Translations under genes and position numbers: made by a program
The notes under the pieces: model-generated
What the model was told of the DNA's origin: nothing
Databases searched by the model: none
What the model saw: the letters and a program-made list of their open reading frames with translations, nothing else
In this document: piece by piece, positions 1 through 7,945 of the stretch
Numbering within the stretch: the first letter of the stretch is position 1
Layout: every line of letters starts with the position of its first letter
DNA from: JAFMKE01 sp964655225
Lineage (GTDB): Bacteria > Bacteroidota > Bacteroidia > Chitinophagales > UBA8649
Direction: 5' to 3'
Assembly (NCBI GenBank): GCA_964655225.1
Contig: CAZZMB010000015.1
Location: 1 to 48,043, forward strand
Length of the DNA stretch: 48,043 nucleotides

Positions 1-134
1 ACCGCTTTATCGGTCATTGGATTGCTTGACGCGTCTCTTACCACCGCCTGGTATTTAAAACCTTCGGGGCTCTGCGCAAACGCGCTTAAAGTGATTGTTG
101 CTAGAAAAAGAAATGATAGTATGAATTGACGCAT
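1..134 (-). CDS. N-terminal part of a secreted Bacteroidota protein (cut by window edge)
   Basis: Only the first 44 codons are in the window; the gene continues beyond base 1. The ATG is at 134 and the product begins with a clear signal peptide (MRQFILSFLFLATITLSAFAQ, cleavage after AFA). The mature start reads SPEGFKYQAVVRDASSNP, a segment I know from many large exported Bacteroidota proteins (PxGFxYQAVVRD), often tail-fibre-like or collagen-like cell-surface proteins exported by Sec and sometimes T9SS. The family cannot be fixed from this fragment. It is divergent from the holin-like gene at 411. TACTTTTAC lies upstream on its strand near 172-180, one mismatch from the TAnnTTTG promoter element. 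Confidence 0.7.
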   Translation of the reverse strand, partial: MRQFILSFLFLATITLSAFAQSPEGFKYQAVVRDASSNPMTDKA

Positions 135-410
135 AAGATTAATTTTTAGTTTTTTTATGTTTGACTTAGTTCTTGTGTAAAAGTAGAACAAAAAAAATCA
201 AAAGGGTATTCCAGCGAAAGAGTTATCTCTTTTGTTTAAAAAAAATAATCAGTCGGTTTAAAAAATCTTAAGGATATGCAAATTTTACTCATCAAACGAA
301 GGGCTCCTCTTAAGAGGATAGTCAATCTAATTTGTCGTTTTAAGGTGTCATTTTGGCATGCAAAATAGATTAGAATGATTTTTGACAAGGTATAGGCAAA
401 CAAAACTTTT
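135..410. promoter_or_regulatory. Divergent intergenic region with two palindromes
   Basis: This A/T-rich 276-base spacer separates the divergent genes starting at 134 (minus) and 411 (plus). It holds a perfect 14-base palindrome, TCCTCTTAAGAGGA at 305-318, and a near-palindrome, TTTTGGCATGCAAAA, at about 352-366. Either could be an operator or a small hairpin. I see no reading frame and no RNA gene. No convincing TAnnTTTG element lies in front of 411. The regulatory role is inferred only from symmetry and position. Confidence 0.3.
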
Positions 411-815
411 ATGAAATTTATATCTAAAACCTTGGCCTCTGCTGCTGCAATTATGTTTTTAGCATATCTTTTACCAGGAATACATGCAGGAGAAGACTTC
501 TTTTATGCTATACTTATAGCGCTGATGTTGAGCGTCTTAAACACCTTAGTGAGACCGGTCTTGGTGTTTTTAACTTTACCCGCTACTATCGTTAGTATGG
601 GGCTGTTTCTTTTAGTAATCAATGCGGCAATTGTGCTTATCGCTGATAAGTTTATGGACGGATTTACTACAGATAGTTTTGCTTGGGCACTCGCGTTTAG
701 TATACTTCTTTCAATAATAAATAGTGTGGTTAATAAGGCTTTTATCAATCCAAAACCAAAAAACAAACTTATTGATAATGGAGAGAGCAAGGTAATTATT
801 ATAGAAAAAGATTAA
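411..815 (+). CDS. Holin-4-like small inner-membrane protein (YvlD type)
   Basis: This 134-residue protein is mostly hydrophobic, with about four membrane segments (near residues 4-24, 28-58, 60-80 and 88-110) and a charged tail. The segment LSVLNTLVRPVLVFLTLPATI is typical of the phage_holin_4_2 family (PF04020, YvlD-like), which is widespread on bacterial chromosomes and, despite its name, not usually phage-derived. The biochemical function is unknown; an envelope role is likely. The start is the first ATG after a long A/T-rich leader. The zinc peptidase starts 43 bases after its stop, so the two may be cotranscribed. No phage genes are nearby. Confidence 0.8.
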   Translation: MKFISKTLASAAAIMFLAYLLPGIHAGEDFFYAILIALMLSVLNTLVRPVLVFLTLPATIVSMGLFLLVINAAIVLIADKFMDGFTTDSFAWALAFSILLSIINSVVNKAFINPKPKNKLIDNGESKVIIIEKD

Positions 816-858
816 TTTCACTAAAGACTTAATTATAAAATAAAATTAAAAAAATAAT

Positions 859-1575
859 ATGTTAGAAGGAATAATGAATAGTCCATATTTAGGAATGATG
901 CTAGTCTCTATGGCATTTGGCTTGCTTGGAGCTTGGGTCTCTAATCGCTTGAAATCAAAATTTAAAAAGTACTCAATGATGCCCTTGTCTTCAGGATATA
1001 CTGGTGCCCAAGTAGCAGAGAAGATGCTAGGTGATTATAATATTCATGATGTAACCATACAATCGGTGCCAGGTAAACTTACCGATCACTATAACCCAGC
1101 AAACAAGACGGTGAACCTTAGTCCAGAAGTTTATCAGGGAAGAAGTATTGCTGCTGCTGCTGTGGCAGCCCATGAGTGCGGTCATGCAGTTCAACATGCT
1201 ACGGATTACGCATGGTTAGGAATGAGAAGTAAACTGGTTCCTGTGGTGAGTATTGCGGCGAGTTACTTGCAGTACGTCATGATGGCATCAATTTTTCTTT
1301 TAGCGACAGCTTTTGGCGAATCTTTACTCCTACTAGCAGTTGTTTTGCAAGGAGCGGTGATGGTATTTTCCTTGGTGACACTTCCAGTTGAATTTGACGC
1401 AAGCCATAGAGCGATGCAGTATCTAGATGCTAGTGGATTAGCCGGGCGCAGAGGAGAAGAGTACGAAGGGGCTAAGGATGCCTTGAAGTGGGCTGGAATG
1501 ACCTATTTTGTTGCGGCTTTGGCTTCAGTAGCTCAATTTCTATACTTACTATTATTACTTATGCGAAGAAGGTAG
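859..1575 (+). CDS. Membrane-bound neutral zinc metallopeptidase (YugP family)
   Basis: The 238-residue protein has an N-terminal membrane segment (about 9-27), a soluble domain with the zinc signature HECGHAVQH (HExxH-type, with Cys in place of the first x) near residue 106, and two or three C-terminal membrane segments (about 130-180 and 213-235). This fits the neutral zinc metallopeptidase family of B. subtilis YugP (Zn_peptidase_2, PF04298) in length and layout. The segments VTIQSVPGKLTDHYNP and VNLSPEVY before the zinc site are also family-typical. It probably cleaves membrane or envelope proteins; substrates are unknown. Confidence 0.88.
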   Translation: MLEGIMNSPYLGMMLVSMAFGLLGAWVSNRLKSKFKKYSMMPLSSGYTGAQVAEKMLGDYNIHDVTIQSVPGKLTDHYNPANKTVNLSPEVYQGRSIAAAAVAAHECGHAVQHATDYAWLGMRSKLVPVVSIAASYLQYVMMASIFLLATAFGESLLLLAVVLQGAVMVFSLVTLPVEFDASHRAMQYLDASGLAGRRGEEYEGAKDALKWAGMTYFVAALASVAQFLYLLLLLMRRR

Positions 1576-1585
1576 CTTACTGAGC

Positions 1586-1616
1586 TTTGTAAGTTTTGTT
1601 AAATCTAGTATTTTCG
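1586..1616 (+). promoter_or_regulatory. Putative Bacteroidota promoter for the S41 peptidase gene
   Basis: TTTG at 1586-1589 is followed after 19 bases by TATTTTCG at 1609-1616, one mismatch from the Bacteroidota -7 element TAnnTTTG. Spacing is ideal. It lies directly behind the stop of the zinc peptidase gene and 67 bases before the ATG at 1683, which supports that ATG over the upstream TTG at 1596 because the TTG would lie in or before the promoter. Confidence 0.5.
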
Positions 1617-1682
1617 AATACCTTGGGAACAAATATTACACACTTAATTTGTAAATTAAACGTTTCTATCAAAACAGGCACT

Positions 1683-3353
1683 ATGATTATATTGAAAAAA
1701 ATGAGATGGATATTACTTGTATTTTTATCGGCTTCAATTGGCATTGCTGCAACTTCTGCCAACACGGAGTATTTTGAGATTTCTAAAAATCTAGAAATAT
1801 TTGCGACCCTATACAAGGAGTTAAACTCGTATTACGTAGATGATATTGACCCGAATGAGTTTATGCAGGAGGGTATTGACGCTATGCTGAAGTCTTTAGA
1901 TCCATACACTAATTATTATTCTGAGGCAGAAATTGAGAATTATAGGTTCGAAACTACAGGTAAGTATGGAGGTATCGGTTCATTGATTAAAAAAGATGAT
2001 GACTTTATAGTCATATCTGAACCGTATGAAAATTATCCAGCGGATAAAGCGGGATTGATAGCGGGAGACAAAATTGTTTCGGTGGATGGTAGTTCAGTCA
2101 AAGGAAAAACTTCATCAGAAGTTTCTAAATTTTTAAAAGGGGAGCCAGGTACCACGATTTCTGTTGATATATTACGACCTCTGGCTGATGGCAGTGACCA
2201 ATCATTGACTTTAGAAATAACGCGGGAAGAGGTCAAAGTCAAAAATGTTCCCTTTTATGGACTGGTTCAAGATGGTATAGGCTACATTAAGCTTGGTAAT
2301 TTCACACAGCAAGCCAGCAAAGAAGTGAAAGATGCTTTTAAAGCGCTAAAAAAGGATAATCCTGAATTAAAGGGCCTGGTGCTTGATGTAAGAGGAAACC
2401 CAGGAGGCTTGTTGCATGAATCTGTAAATATCACTAATATTTTTATTAATAAGTCTGAGTTGGTTGTTTTTACAAAGGGTAAAGTTGAGGAATGGGACAA
2501 GGAGTTTAAAACGATTAATGAGCCTATAGATACAGAAATCCCTTTAGTGGTTTTAACGAATAGAGGCTCTGCCTCTGCTTCTGAAATTGTAAGTGGAGCG
2601 ATTCAAGATTTGGATAGAGGTGTGGTAATCGGACAAAAAACTTTTGGAAAAGGGCTTGTGCAAACAACCAGAAAATTGACCTATAATACGCAGCTGAAAG
2701 TCACGACGGCAAAGTATTATATTCCAAGTGGCCGTTGCATTCAAGCTATCAATTATGCTGAACGTGATAAGGATGGCGCTGTAAAACGCTTACCGGATTC
2801 TCTTAAGGTAGCTTTTCAAACGAAATCTGGAAGAACTGTTTATGATGGCGGAGGTATTGACCCAGATATTCTCACAGAGGTGGAGTACCTATCGGATATA
2901 ACTGTAAGCTTAGGAAGAAAAGATCTCTTTTTTGATTTTGCTACGCTTTACAGAGCCAAACATGAAACCCTGCATGACGGTAAAGATTTCCGGATATCAG
3001 CTACGGAGTTTGATGAATTTGTGGCCTGGTTGCAAGACAAAGAATATGATTACACCACCGAAAGCGAATCCTTGCTCAATGAATTTAAAGAGGTAGCGGA
3101 AGAAGAAGAGTATTTTGAGGGCATTAGCACTGAATTTGAAGCCCTACAAACTAAGATCAGTCACGATAAAAAGAATGATCTTCAAAAACAAAGTGACGAG
3201 ATAAAGCGATTGCTTGAAAATGAAATAGTAACAAGATATTATTATCGTGAAGGGGCTATAGAAAATGGTTTTATTTATGATACAGAAGTGGCTAGAGCAG
3301 TGGATATTTTAAATGACCCGAATGAGTATAAAAAGATTTTATCCAATCAGTAG
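1683..3353 (+). CDS. S41 family carboxy-terminal processing peptidase (CtpA-like)
   Basis: From the ATG at 1683 the product is 556 residues. It has an N-terminal signal/anchor (about residues 7-23), a PDZ domain (about 85-180) and an S41 protease core. The catalytic motif GSASASEIVSGAIQD gives Ser298, with Lys323 in TFGKG exactly 25 residues later and Gln327 four beyond that, the spacing known for CtpB and Prc. GNPGGLL is the usual oxyanion-region motif. The frame is open up to a TTG at 1596, but the promoter-like sequence at 1586-1616 favours 1683. The substrate is unknown; these enzymes trim exported proteins in the periplasm. Its 3' end overlaps the next gene. Confidence 0.93.
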   Translation: MIILKKMRWILLVFLSASIGIAATSANTEYFEISKNLEIFATLYKELNSYYVDDIDPNEFMQEGIDAMLKSLDPYTNYYSEAEIENYRFETTGKYGGIGSLIKKDDDFIVISEPYENYPADKAGLIAGDKIVSVDGSSVKGKTSSEVSKFLKGEPGTTISVDILRPLADGSDQSLTLEITREEVKVKNVPFYGLVQDGIGYIKLGNFTQQASKEVKDAFKALKKDNPELKGLVLDVRGNPGGLLHESVNITNIFINKSELVVFTKGKVEEWDKEFKTINEPIDTEIPLVVLTNRGSASASEIVSGAIQDLDRGVVIGQKTFGKGLVQTTRKLTYNTQLKVTTAKYYIPSGRCIQAINYAERDKDGAVKRLPDSLKVAFQTKSGRTVYDGGGIDPDILTEVEYLSDITVSLGRKDLFFDFATLYRAKHETLHDGKDFRISATEFDEFVAWLQDKEYDYTTESESLLNEFKEVAEEEEYFEGISTEFEALQTKISHDKKNDLQKQSDEIKRLLENEIVTRYYYREGAIENGFIYDTEVARAVDILNDPNEYKKILSNQ

Positions 3354-3942
3354 AGTGCTTTTGGGGATGGTGCTTGCAATCAGCCTTTTCTCTTGTGTAA
3401 AAGATCAAAACTACCAAAGTAATGAGGAGCTTGAAATGTATAGGCTTTCCGATCTTGATTTTATCCAACCAGTCGCAATGGATGCCATAGAGACAGCTGC
3501 AGCTGAGATGAGTTATGCACTTAGTTCAACAATAGACAAGGCAGGCGTAATAGAAGCCATTGAATATTGCAATTTAAATGCGAACGACTTAATAAAAACG
3601 ATAGCCGAGGATTATGGCGTTGAAATTAAACGAACATCACTAAAGCTCAGAAATCATTCAAATAAACCTTCCAACGACGAAAAACTCATTCTTGATTTTT
3701 ATGCTAAACAAGAAAGTTTGGGTAAGGCTTGCAAAGGTGTAATGAGCAAAGTGGATGGAATTTACAAATACTATCACCCCATTTATGTCGCGGAAAACTA
3801 TACCCAGAACCACGGAGTAGCAGGGGAAAGCCTGCATAAAAAAGCAGCTAAAAAACTAGCCGCATTGTACTTAAATGACAGTGCTCAGGATTATCATACC
3901 GGTGATTTGTGCGGGATGTGGGTGGTAACTTTTACGAAATAG
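3313..3942 (+). CDS. DUF3365 (Tll0287-like) lipoprotein lacking the heme c motif
   Basis: This 209-residue protein starts with a lipoprotein signal ending in the lipobox LFSC, so it is probably membrane-anchored. The body has the family signature of DUF3365/Tll0287-like c-type heme proteins: AIEYCNLNAN, RTSLKLRNHSNKP and a C-terminal tail YHTGDLCGMWVV. The family normally carries CxxCH near the position where this protein reads ENYTQNHG (Tyr163, Asn166, His167). Both heme-attaching cysteines are gone while the His-Gly remains, so it should not bind heme c covalently. An ATG at 3322 is an equally possible start. The overlap of about 40 bases with the S41 gene suggests translational coupling. 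Confidence 0.72.
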   Translation: MTRMSIKRFYPISRVLLGMVLAISLFSCVKDQNYQSNEELEMYRLSDLDFIQPVAMDAIETAAAEMSYALSSTIDKAGVIEAIEYCNLNANDLIKTIAEDYGVEIKRTSLKLRNHSNKPSNDEKLILDFYAKQESLGKACKGVMSKVDGIYKYYHPIYVAENYTQNHGVAGESLHKKAAKKLAALYLNDSAQDYHTGDLCGMWVVTFTK

Positions 3943-4177
3943 AATTTCTTACTTTTTGTGTGTAAGCACGCAAGGAAGTTTTAAAGTCATTGCCTGAACT
4001 TTGCATATATTCGATGATCCATTTGGCAGCAAAAATATGGGTTAACTGCTCTCCATCGTCTTCTCCATCGATTTCAATACTTGGCTCTTCCTCATTAATC
4101 AAGGCTTCTTCCGCTGCATCGAGCATTTCTAAGGTATAGTTCGCCTCAATAATTTTTTTTATTGCTGGAATCTTCAT
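3932..4177 (-). CDS. Small acidic Bacteroidota protein next to thioredoxin (DUF6952-like)
   Basis: The 81-residue product is soluble, with an acidic middle (residues about 25-45, rich in E and D) and an N-terminus reading MKIPAIKKIIEANYTLEML. I recall short Bacteroidota proteins of this kind encoded beside a thioredoxin, annotated DUF6952, but the family number is from memory. It starts one base after the thioredoxin stop on the same strand, so cotranslation is likely. Its tail overlaps the end of the convergent DUF3365 gene by 11 bases. Function unknown; a role linked to the thioredoxin is a guess from position. Confidence 0.65.
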   Translation of the reverse strand: MKIPAIKKIIEANYTLEMLDAAEEALINEEEPSIEIDGEDDGEQLTHIFAAKWIIEYMQSSGNDFKTSLRAYTQKVRNSIS

Positions 4178-4178
4178 T

Positions 4179-4493
4179 TTATAACTTATTTATTAACTCT
4201 TCGACAACTTCAATTTTAGCACTTGGAAATCCTTCAACGAGCGCACCATTTTTAAACCCAGCAAAATAGGGGAGGTTATTTACTTTGGCTAATGATCTAG
4301 CGTTTGGACTGTTTTCTGCATCAACATTAAGAAACATCACGCCGTCGTACTCTTCTTTACTGGCTAAGCTATTGAACTTAGGGGTAATCAATCGACAAGA
4401 TCCACACCACCCCGCATAGTATTTAACGATTATCTTTTCATTGCTTTTCAGTAACTCTTCGAAGTCACTATCCGTTGCATTAACTACTTCCAT
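4179..4493 (-). CDS. Thioredoxin-family protein with WCGSC active site
   Basis: The 104-residue, single-domain product has the thioredoxin fold markers: active site GWCGSC with Cys30 and Cys33, the strand motif MFLNVDAE, and the cis-proline loop NLPYFAGFKNG. The active site differs from the canonical WCGPC of the second thioredoxin at 44192-44509, which usually shifts redox potential. No signal peptide is visible, so it is cytosolic. It lies 47 bases after the VWA gene and one base before the small acidic gene, suggesting an operon of three. Confidence 0.85.
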   Translation of the reverse strand: MEVVNATDSDFEELLKSNEKIIVKYYAGWCGSCRLITPKFNSLASKEEYDGVMFLNVDAENSPNARSLAKVNNLPYFAGFKNGALVEGFPSAKIEVVEELINKL

Positions 4494-4540
4494 AGTATAG
4501 TTTTTTTGAGTTGAACACCATTCGATACAAATGGGTTCCC

Positions 4541-6451
4541 TTATTGTTTTTTTGCACGTAATTGATCCAGCAGTATTTCCTCAATATTATTTGCATTAAC
4601 CATAAATACCTCACCACCAATGGGAGTTGCAATTGCTTTAAGTTGGGAGTAATATGTGCTGGAATTGTTGAATAAAAATATGGTGAATGCGATATTCTCG
4701 GTTTGATTTTTTTCCAAAAAATCTTCAATTTCTTGAAGCTTGCCAAAAGATAAATCTCCATCTGAGGCAACAATGATTCGATTATTGGCTGCTTCTTCAA
4801 AATTCGATTTAGCTACCTTATAGCCAAGCTGAAGACCAGCAATTATATCCGACTGACCACCAGTAGCCAAACTGTCAATTTTTAGCTTTATTTCATCTAT
4901 TTCTTTAGCACTCACCGCGTCAAGAACCAATTCCGCTTGATCCGAAAAAATAATGGCAGAAATTTCATCTTCAGCTCGCATATACTGCAATAAACGATAA
5001 AGTGATTGCTTTAGAATTGGCATGCGGTCTGATCTGTTCATGGAAAGGGATGCATCCATTAGAAAAACAGTATTGTTAAAAGCAATATTTTCAAAAGAAA
5101 TTCCGCTTGAACTCTTCTCTTTTTTAGTTTGCTGCTTGCAGATAAACTGATCAATTTCAGCTTTGCTTGGACTTTGCTCAAACGCGATATTCAGTTCTTT
5201 AAAAGCGGTGTCATATTCTAAGAGGGATAATGTGCCTTCTATAAGCTCCTTGTAAGCAAACATCTTTAGAGGTACCTGGGTGCTTGTTAGACAAGAATCT
5301 GACCAGGCTTCACCTTCCTTTATTTTAATAATAAAACTATCGTAATCACCCATCACACCTAAATTTTTGGATTGCGCACCAATAAATAAGTTTCCATCTT
5401 CTCTAGCTAAAAATCGGCCTTGATCCAATAAAACATTGTCACTATATACACCTCCAATTAGGGTGGTTGAAAGTGGATATCCTGCTTTATCGAACTTGGC
5501 TAATAAAAGTTGTTCTTTGGGTGATTTAGTATATCCAAATACATAGTATCCTTCGTCTACTTGCAGCATGTCACGGACAGTCAGACTTGAATATCCCGGA
5601 ATCTTATATTCATAATTCCAATTGACAGTGCCGTCTTTTAGCGTATTTAATAGGCTTAAACTGTATTGATTATCTATTCCCGAGTTGTTGCTGTAACATG
5701 CCGCTATTATGGTATCTCCACTGAGCACAAAATCAGATAGATATGCGCGCGAAAAGTCTTGCTTAGAATTTAAAAAGTAATTGCTTTGAAGCTGCGAGAA
5801 ATCATCCGCATTGAATTGCGATATGGAGGCCCGATATTTATCCGATTTTGGCCGCAAACCGTATCGACCACCGCTGATTAATTTATCTTCAAAAATTAAG
5901 GAGTTAGAAGCACTTTCATGACCCGTATAATACCAGGTAGTAAAATCATTCAACCTTCCATTCTTTGCTTGAATGTTCAAAAAACAAAGGCCAAATTTAC
6001 CTTTGGCAAACTCATCTCCGGTGATGATAAAATTGCCCTTATAACGATGAATATTATTGGGTTTGATGTTGATGGACGTTTTTCTTGCCCAAACAATTTT
6101 ATGCGCCTCAAAATTGTATCGAATAAAAAATTCGTCAAAGACATCGGTGCCTGCATTATGTCCATAACCGCAAAAGATTATATCATTGCCTTCCTTGATA
6201 AAATCACTAATAAAATTTTGATGTTCTGAAAAGCTAAAGTATTTTTTCCAAAGTAAGTCACCTTCGGTACCTAACATAGCGAGATAGCATTGCTTACCCG
6301 AATAGCCACTCAAGAAGAGGTTTCCCCCTTCTAAACGCAAGCAGGTAATTCCATCATTAATGCCAGGATTACCTATATTTTTGACAAACTGCTGCCCATG
6401 ACTCATGAAGGCAGTAAAAACAAAAAGAATCGTCGTAATAAATAGTTTCAA
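4541..6451 (-). CDS. Exported protein with repeat N-terminus and C-terminal von Willebrand factor A domain
   Basis: This 636-residue protein has a signal peptide (MKLFITTILFVFTAFMSHGQ). Residues about 20-390 hold repeated beta-rich segments of the kind seen in propeller-like exported Bacteroidota proteins (GYSGKQCYLAML, GYTKSPKEQLLLAKFD, GDYDSFIIKIKEG). A short helical linker follows (about 395-440). Residues about 458-636 form a VWA domain with an intact MIDAS: Asp466, Ser468, Ser470 in MDASLS, a Thr in ATGG, and the Asp in ASDGD. It probably binds protein partners through a metal ion in the periplasm or at the cell surface. It heads a minus-strand set with the thioredoxin. I do not recognise a named family. 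Confidence 0.8.
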   Translation of the reverse strand: MKLFITTILFVFTAFMSHGQQFVKNIGNPGINDGITCLRLEGGNLFLSGYSGKQCYLAMLGTEGDLLWKKYFSFSEHQNFISDFIKEGNDIIFCGYGHNAGTDVFDEFFIRYNFEAHKIVWARKTSINIKPNNIHRYKGNFIITGDEFAKGKFGLCFLNIQAKNGRLNDFTTWYYTGHESASNSLIFEDKLISGGRYGLRPKSDKYRASISQFNADDFSQLQSNYFLNSKQDFSRAYLSDFVLSGDTIIAACYSNNSGIDNQYSLSLLNTLKDGTVNWNYEYKIPGYSSLTVRDMLQVDEGYYVFGYTKSPKEQLLLAKFDKAGYPLSTTLIGGVYSDNVLLDQGRFLAREDGNLFIGAQSKNLGVMGDYDSFIIKIKEGEAWSDSCLTSTQVPLKMFAYKELIEGTLSLLEYDTAFKELNIAFEQSPSKAEIDQFICKQQTKKEKSSSGISFENIAFNNTVFLMDASLSMNRSDRMPILKQSLYRLLQYMRAEDEISAIIFSDQAELVLDAVSAKEIDEIKLKIDSLATGGQSDIIAGLQLGYKVAKSNFEEAANNRIIVASDGDLSFGKLQEIEDFLEKNQTENIAFTIFLFNNSSTYYSQLKAIATPIGGEVFMVNANNIEEILLDQLRAKKQ

Positions 6452-6660
6452 AACGGTGTGGTTTATTGAAGAGTTAGTGAACTAATCTTCCTTGCGAAAT
6501 TAACAAAAAAGCAATTGGAATAGTTGAACGGATTACAAGCTTAATACTTGACAACACGCATTATGCTCATCCCAACACTTAATAATTTGCACGGAGCTGC
6601 CTTATTACTTATGAGTATTTATATTTCGCAAAGCAGAATAAACTTAAAGAGCACAAGTAA

Positions 6661-7935
6661 TTATTGCTCACCATACAATTCTTCTTCGCTTATTGCGGTA
6701 ACTTCCATTTCATTCTCTAATTCCTTGGAAATAGCTTTAAATGGAGCGCTGACCAGCTGATCTCCTTCATTTACTCCAGATAAAATCTCGATGTTGGTAT
6801 CGTCTTGAATGCCGGTTTTCACTTCTTTTTGAAGGACTTTACCATCTTTAAATACAAACACTACTTGAATCTTTTCATCAAAATCATCTTCCTCGTTGGG
6901 GTCACGCAAGGTTACACTTTGAATGGGTCCGCAAAGGATGTTTTCCTTTTTGTTTGTAATGATTTCTGCAGTGGCAGACATGCCGGGACGAAATGGCAGC
7001 TTTCTTTCGTCGCTTATTAATTTTTCATAACTCGCTTTGAGCAATTTTATTTCGACCTCAAATTTAGTTACTTGTTGATCCAACAATGCGTTAGACGAAT
7101 AAGCCACTTGACTCACTACGCCTAATATTTCTTCTCCCAGATAAGCATCTACTTCAATCAAGGCGGTATCTCCTTCTGTAACCTGCAGAACTTCGTTTTC
7201 TCCAACCTCTATTCTTAACTCCATCTCTGTAAAATCAGAGATAGTAACAAGCTCTGTACCTGCCATTTGCGCGGTTCCAACTACCTTTTCCCCTTGCTCA
7301 ACATTTAACTTTGAAATGATACCGCTCATTGGAGCAAATAATTTGGTTCTACTCAGGTTGTCTCGAGTTTGTTGTAAGCCCGCGTTTGCGCTTTGCGCTT
7401 GATAGTTAGTTGCTTCTACAGCCTGAAAAGCTGCCTCTTTTTCACCCAAAGCAGCGAAATATTGACTTTCTGAAGCTTCAAGTTCAGTGGCAGATATAAT
7501 TTGTTTTTGAAAAAGCTCTTTTCTTCTATTGTAGTCACTTTCGATGATTTTAAACTGCGCATCTGCCTGGCTCTTCCGAGCCTTCGCTGAAGCTAAATTT
7601 GCAAGTGCCTGCTTGTAAGCAGCATTCGATTGAGAAACGGATGAGATATAATTATCAGCTTCTATTTCTAGCAATAAGTCTCCTTTAGATACAGAATCTC
7701 CCTCACTAATAGTTATTCGCGTTACCTCCCCTGGTAATTCCAAAGAAAGCTTTACCTCTTTTAAGGGATAAATTTTACCGTTTGCAGTCACAGATTCGGT
7801 TAGGCTCTTTAAACCAGCTTCTTCTAAAACGACTGATGTTGCATTTCGGCTGTTAAGCCTATCCTTAAAAATTGATGCTCCACCGAGGAGAAGCAGAAAA
7901 CATACGCTGATAATAATTAGAAACTTTTTACTCAT
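6661..7935 (-). CDS. HlyD/MacA-type periplasmic adaptor of an efflux system
   Basis: The 424-residue protein has an N-terminal membrane anchor (about 4-22), a barrel-sandwich half (LPGEVTRITISEGDSVSKGDLL, shown here as split family motifs around residues 70-90), a long alpha hairpin (about 100-195), the second half with LFAPMSGIISKLNVEQGE, and beta-barrel and membrane-proximal domains. This is the membrane fusion protein family that links an inner-membrane ABC or RND pump to TolC. It starts 10 bases after the tolC-like gene. The expected permease or ATPase gene is absent: next downstream, after 209 non-coding bases, is the VWA gene. Confidence 0.9.
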   Translation of the reverse strand: MSKKFLIIISVCFLLLLGGASIFKDRLNSRNATSVVLEEAGLKSLTESVTANGKIYPLKEVKLSLELPGEVTRITISEGDSVSKGDLLLEIEADNYISSVSQSNAAYKQALANLASAKARKSQADAQFKIIESDYNRRKELFQKQIISATELEASESQYFAALGEKEAAFQAVEATNYQAQSANAGLQQTRDNLSRTKLFAPMSGIISKLNVEQGEKVVGTAQMAGTELVTISDFTEMELRIEVGENEVLQVTEGDTALIEVDAYLGEEILGVVSQVAYSSNALLDQQVTKFEVEIKLLKASYEKLISDERKLPFRPGMSATAEIITNKKENILCGPIQSVTLRDPNEEDDFDEKIQVVFVFKDGKVLQKEVKTGIQDDTNIEILSGVNEGDQLVSAPFKAISKELENEMEVTAISEEELYGEQ

Positions 7936-7945
7936 GGATTTTTAA

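Noticed and set aside
411..815. Phage holin as evidence of a prophage
   Set aside because: The holin-4 family is a common chromosomal membrane protein, and no phage structural, lysis or integrase gene is near.
1596..1682. Upstream TTG start for the S41 peptidase
   Set aside because: It would place the start inside the promoter-like sequence and put 29 non-conserved residues before the signal peptide.
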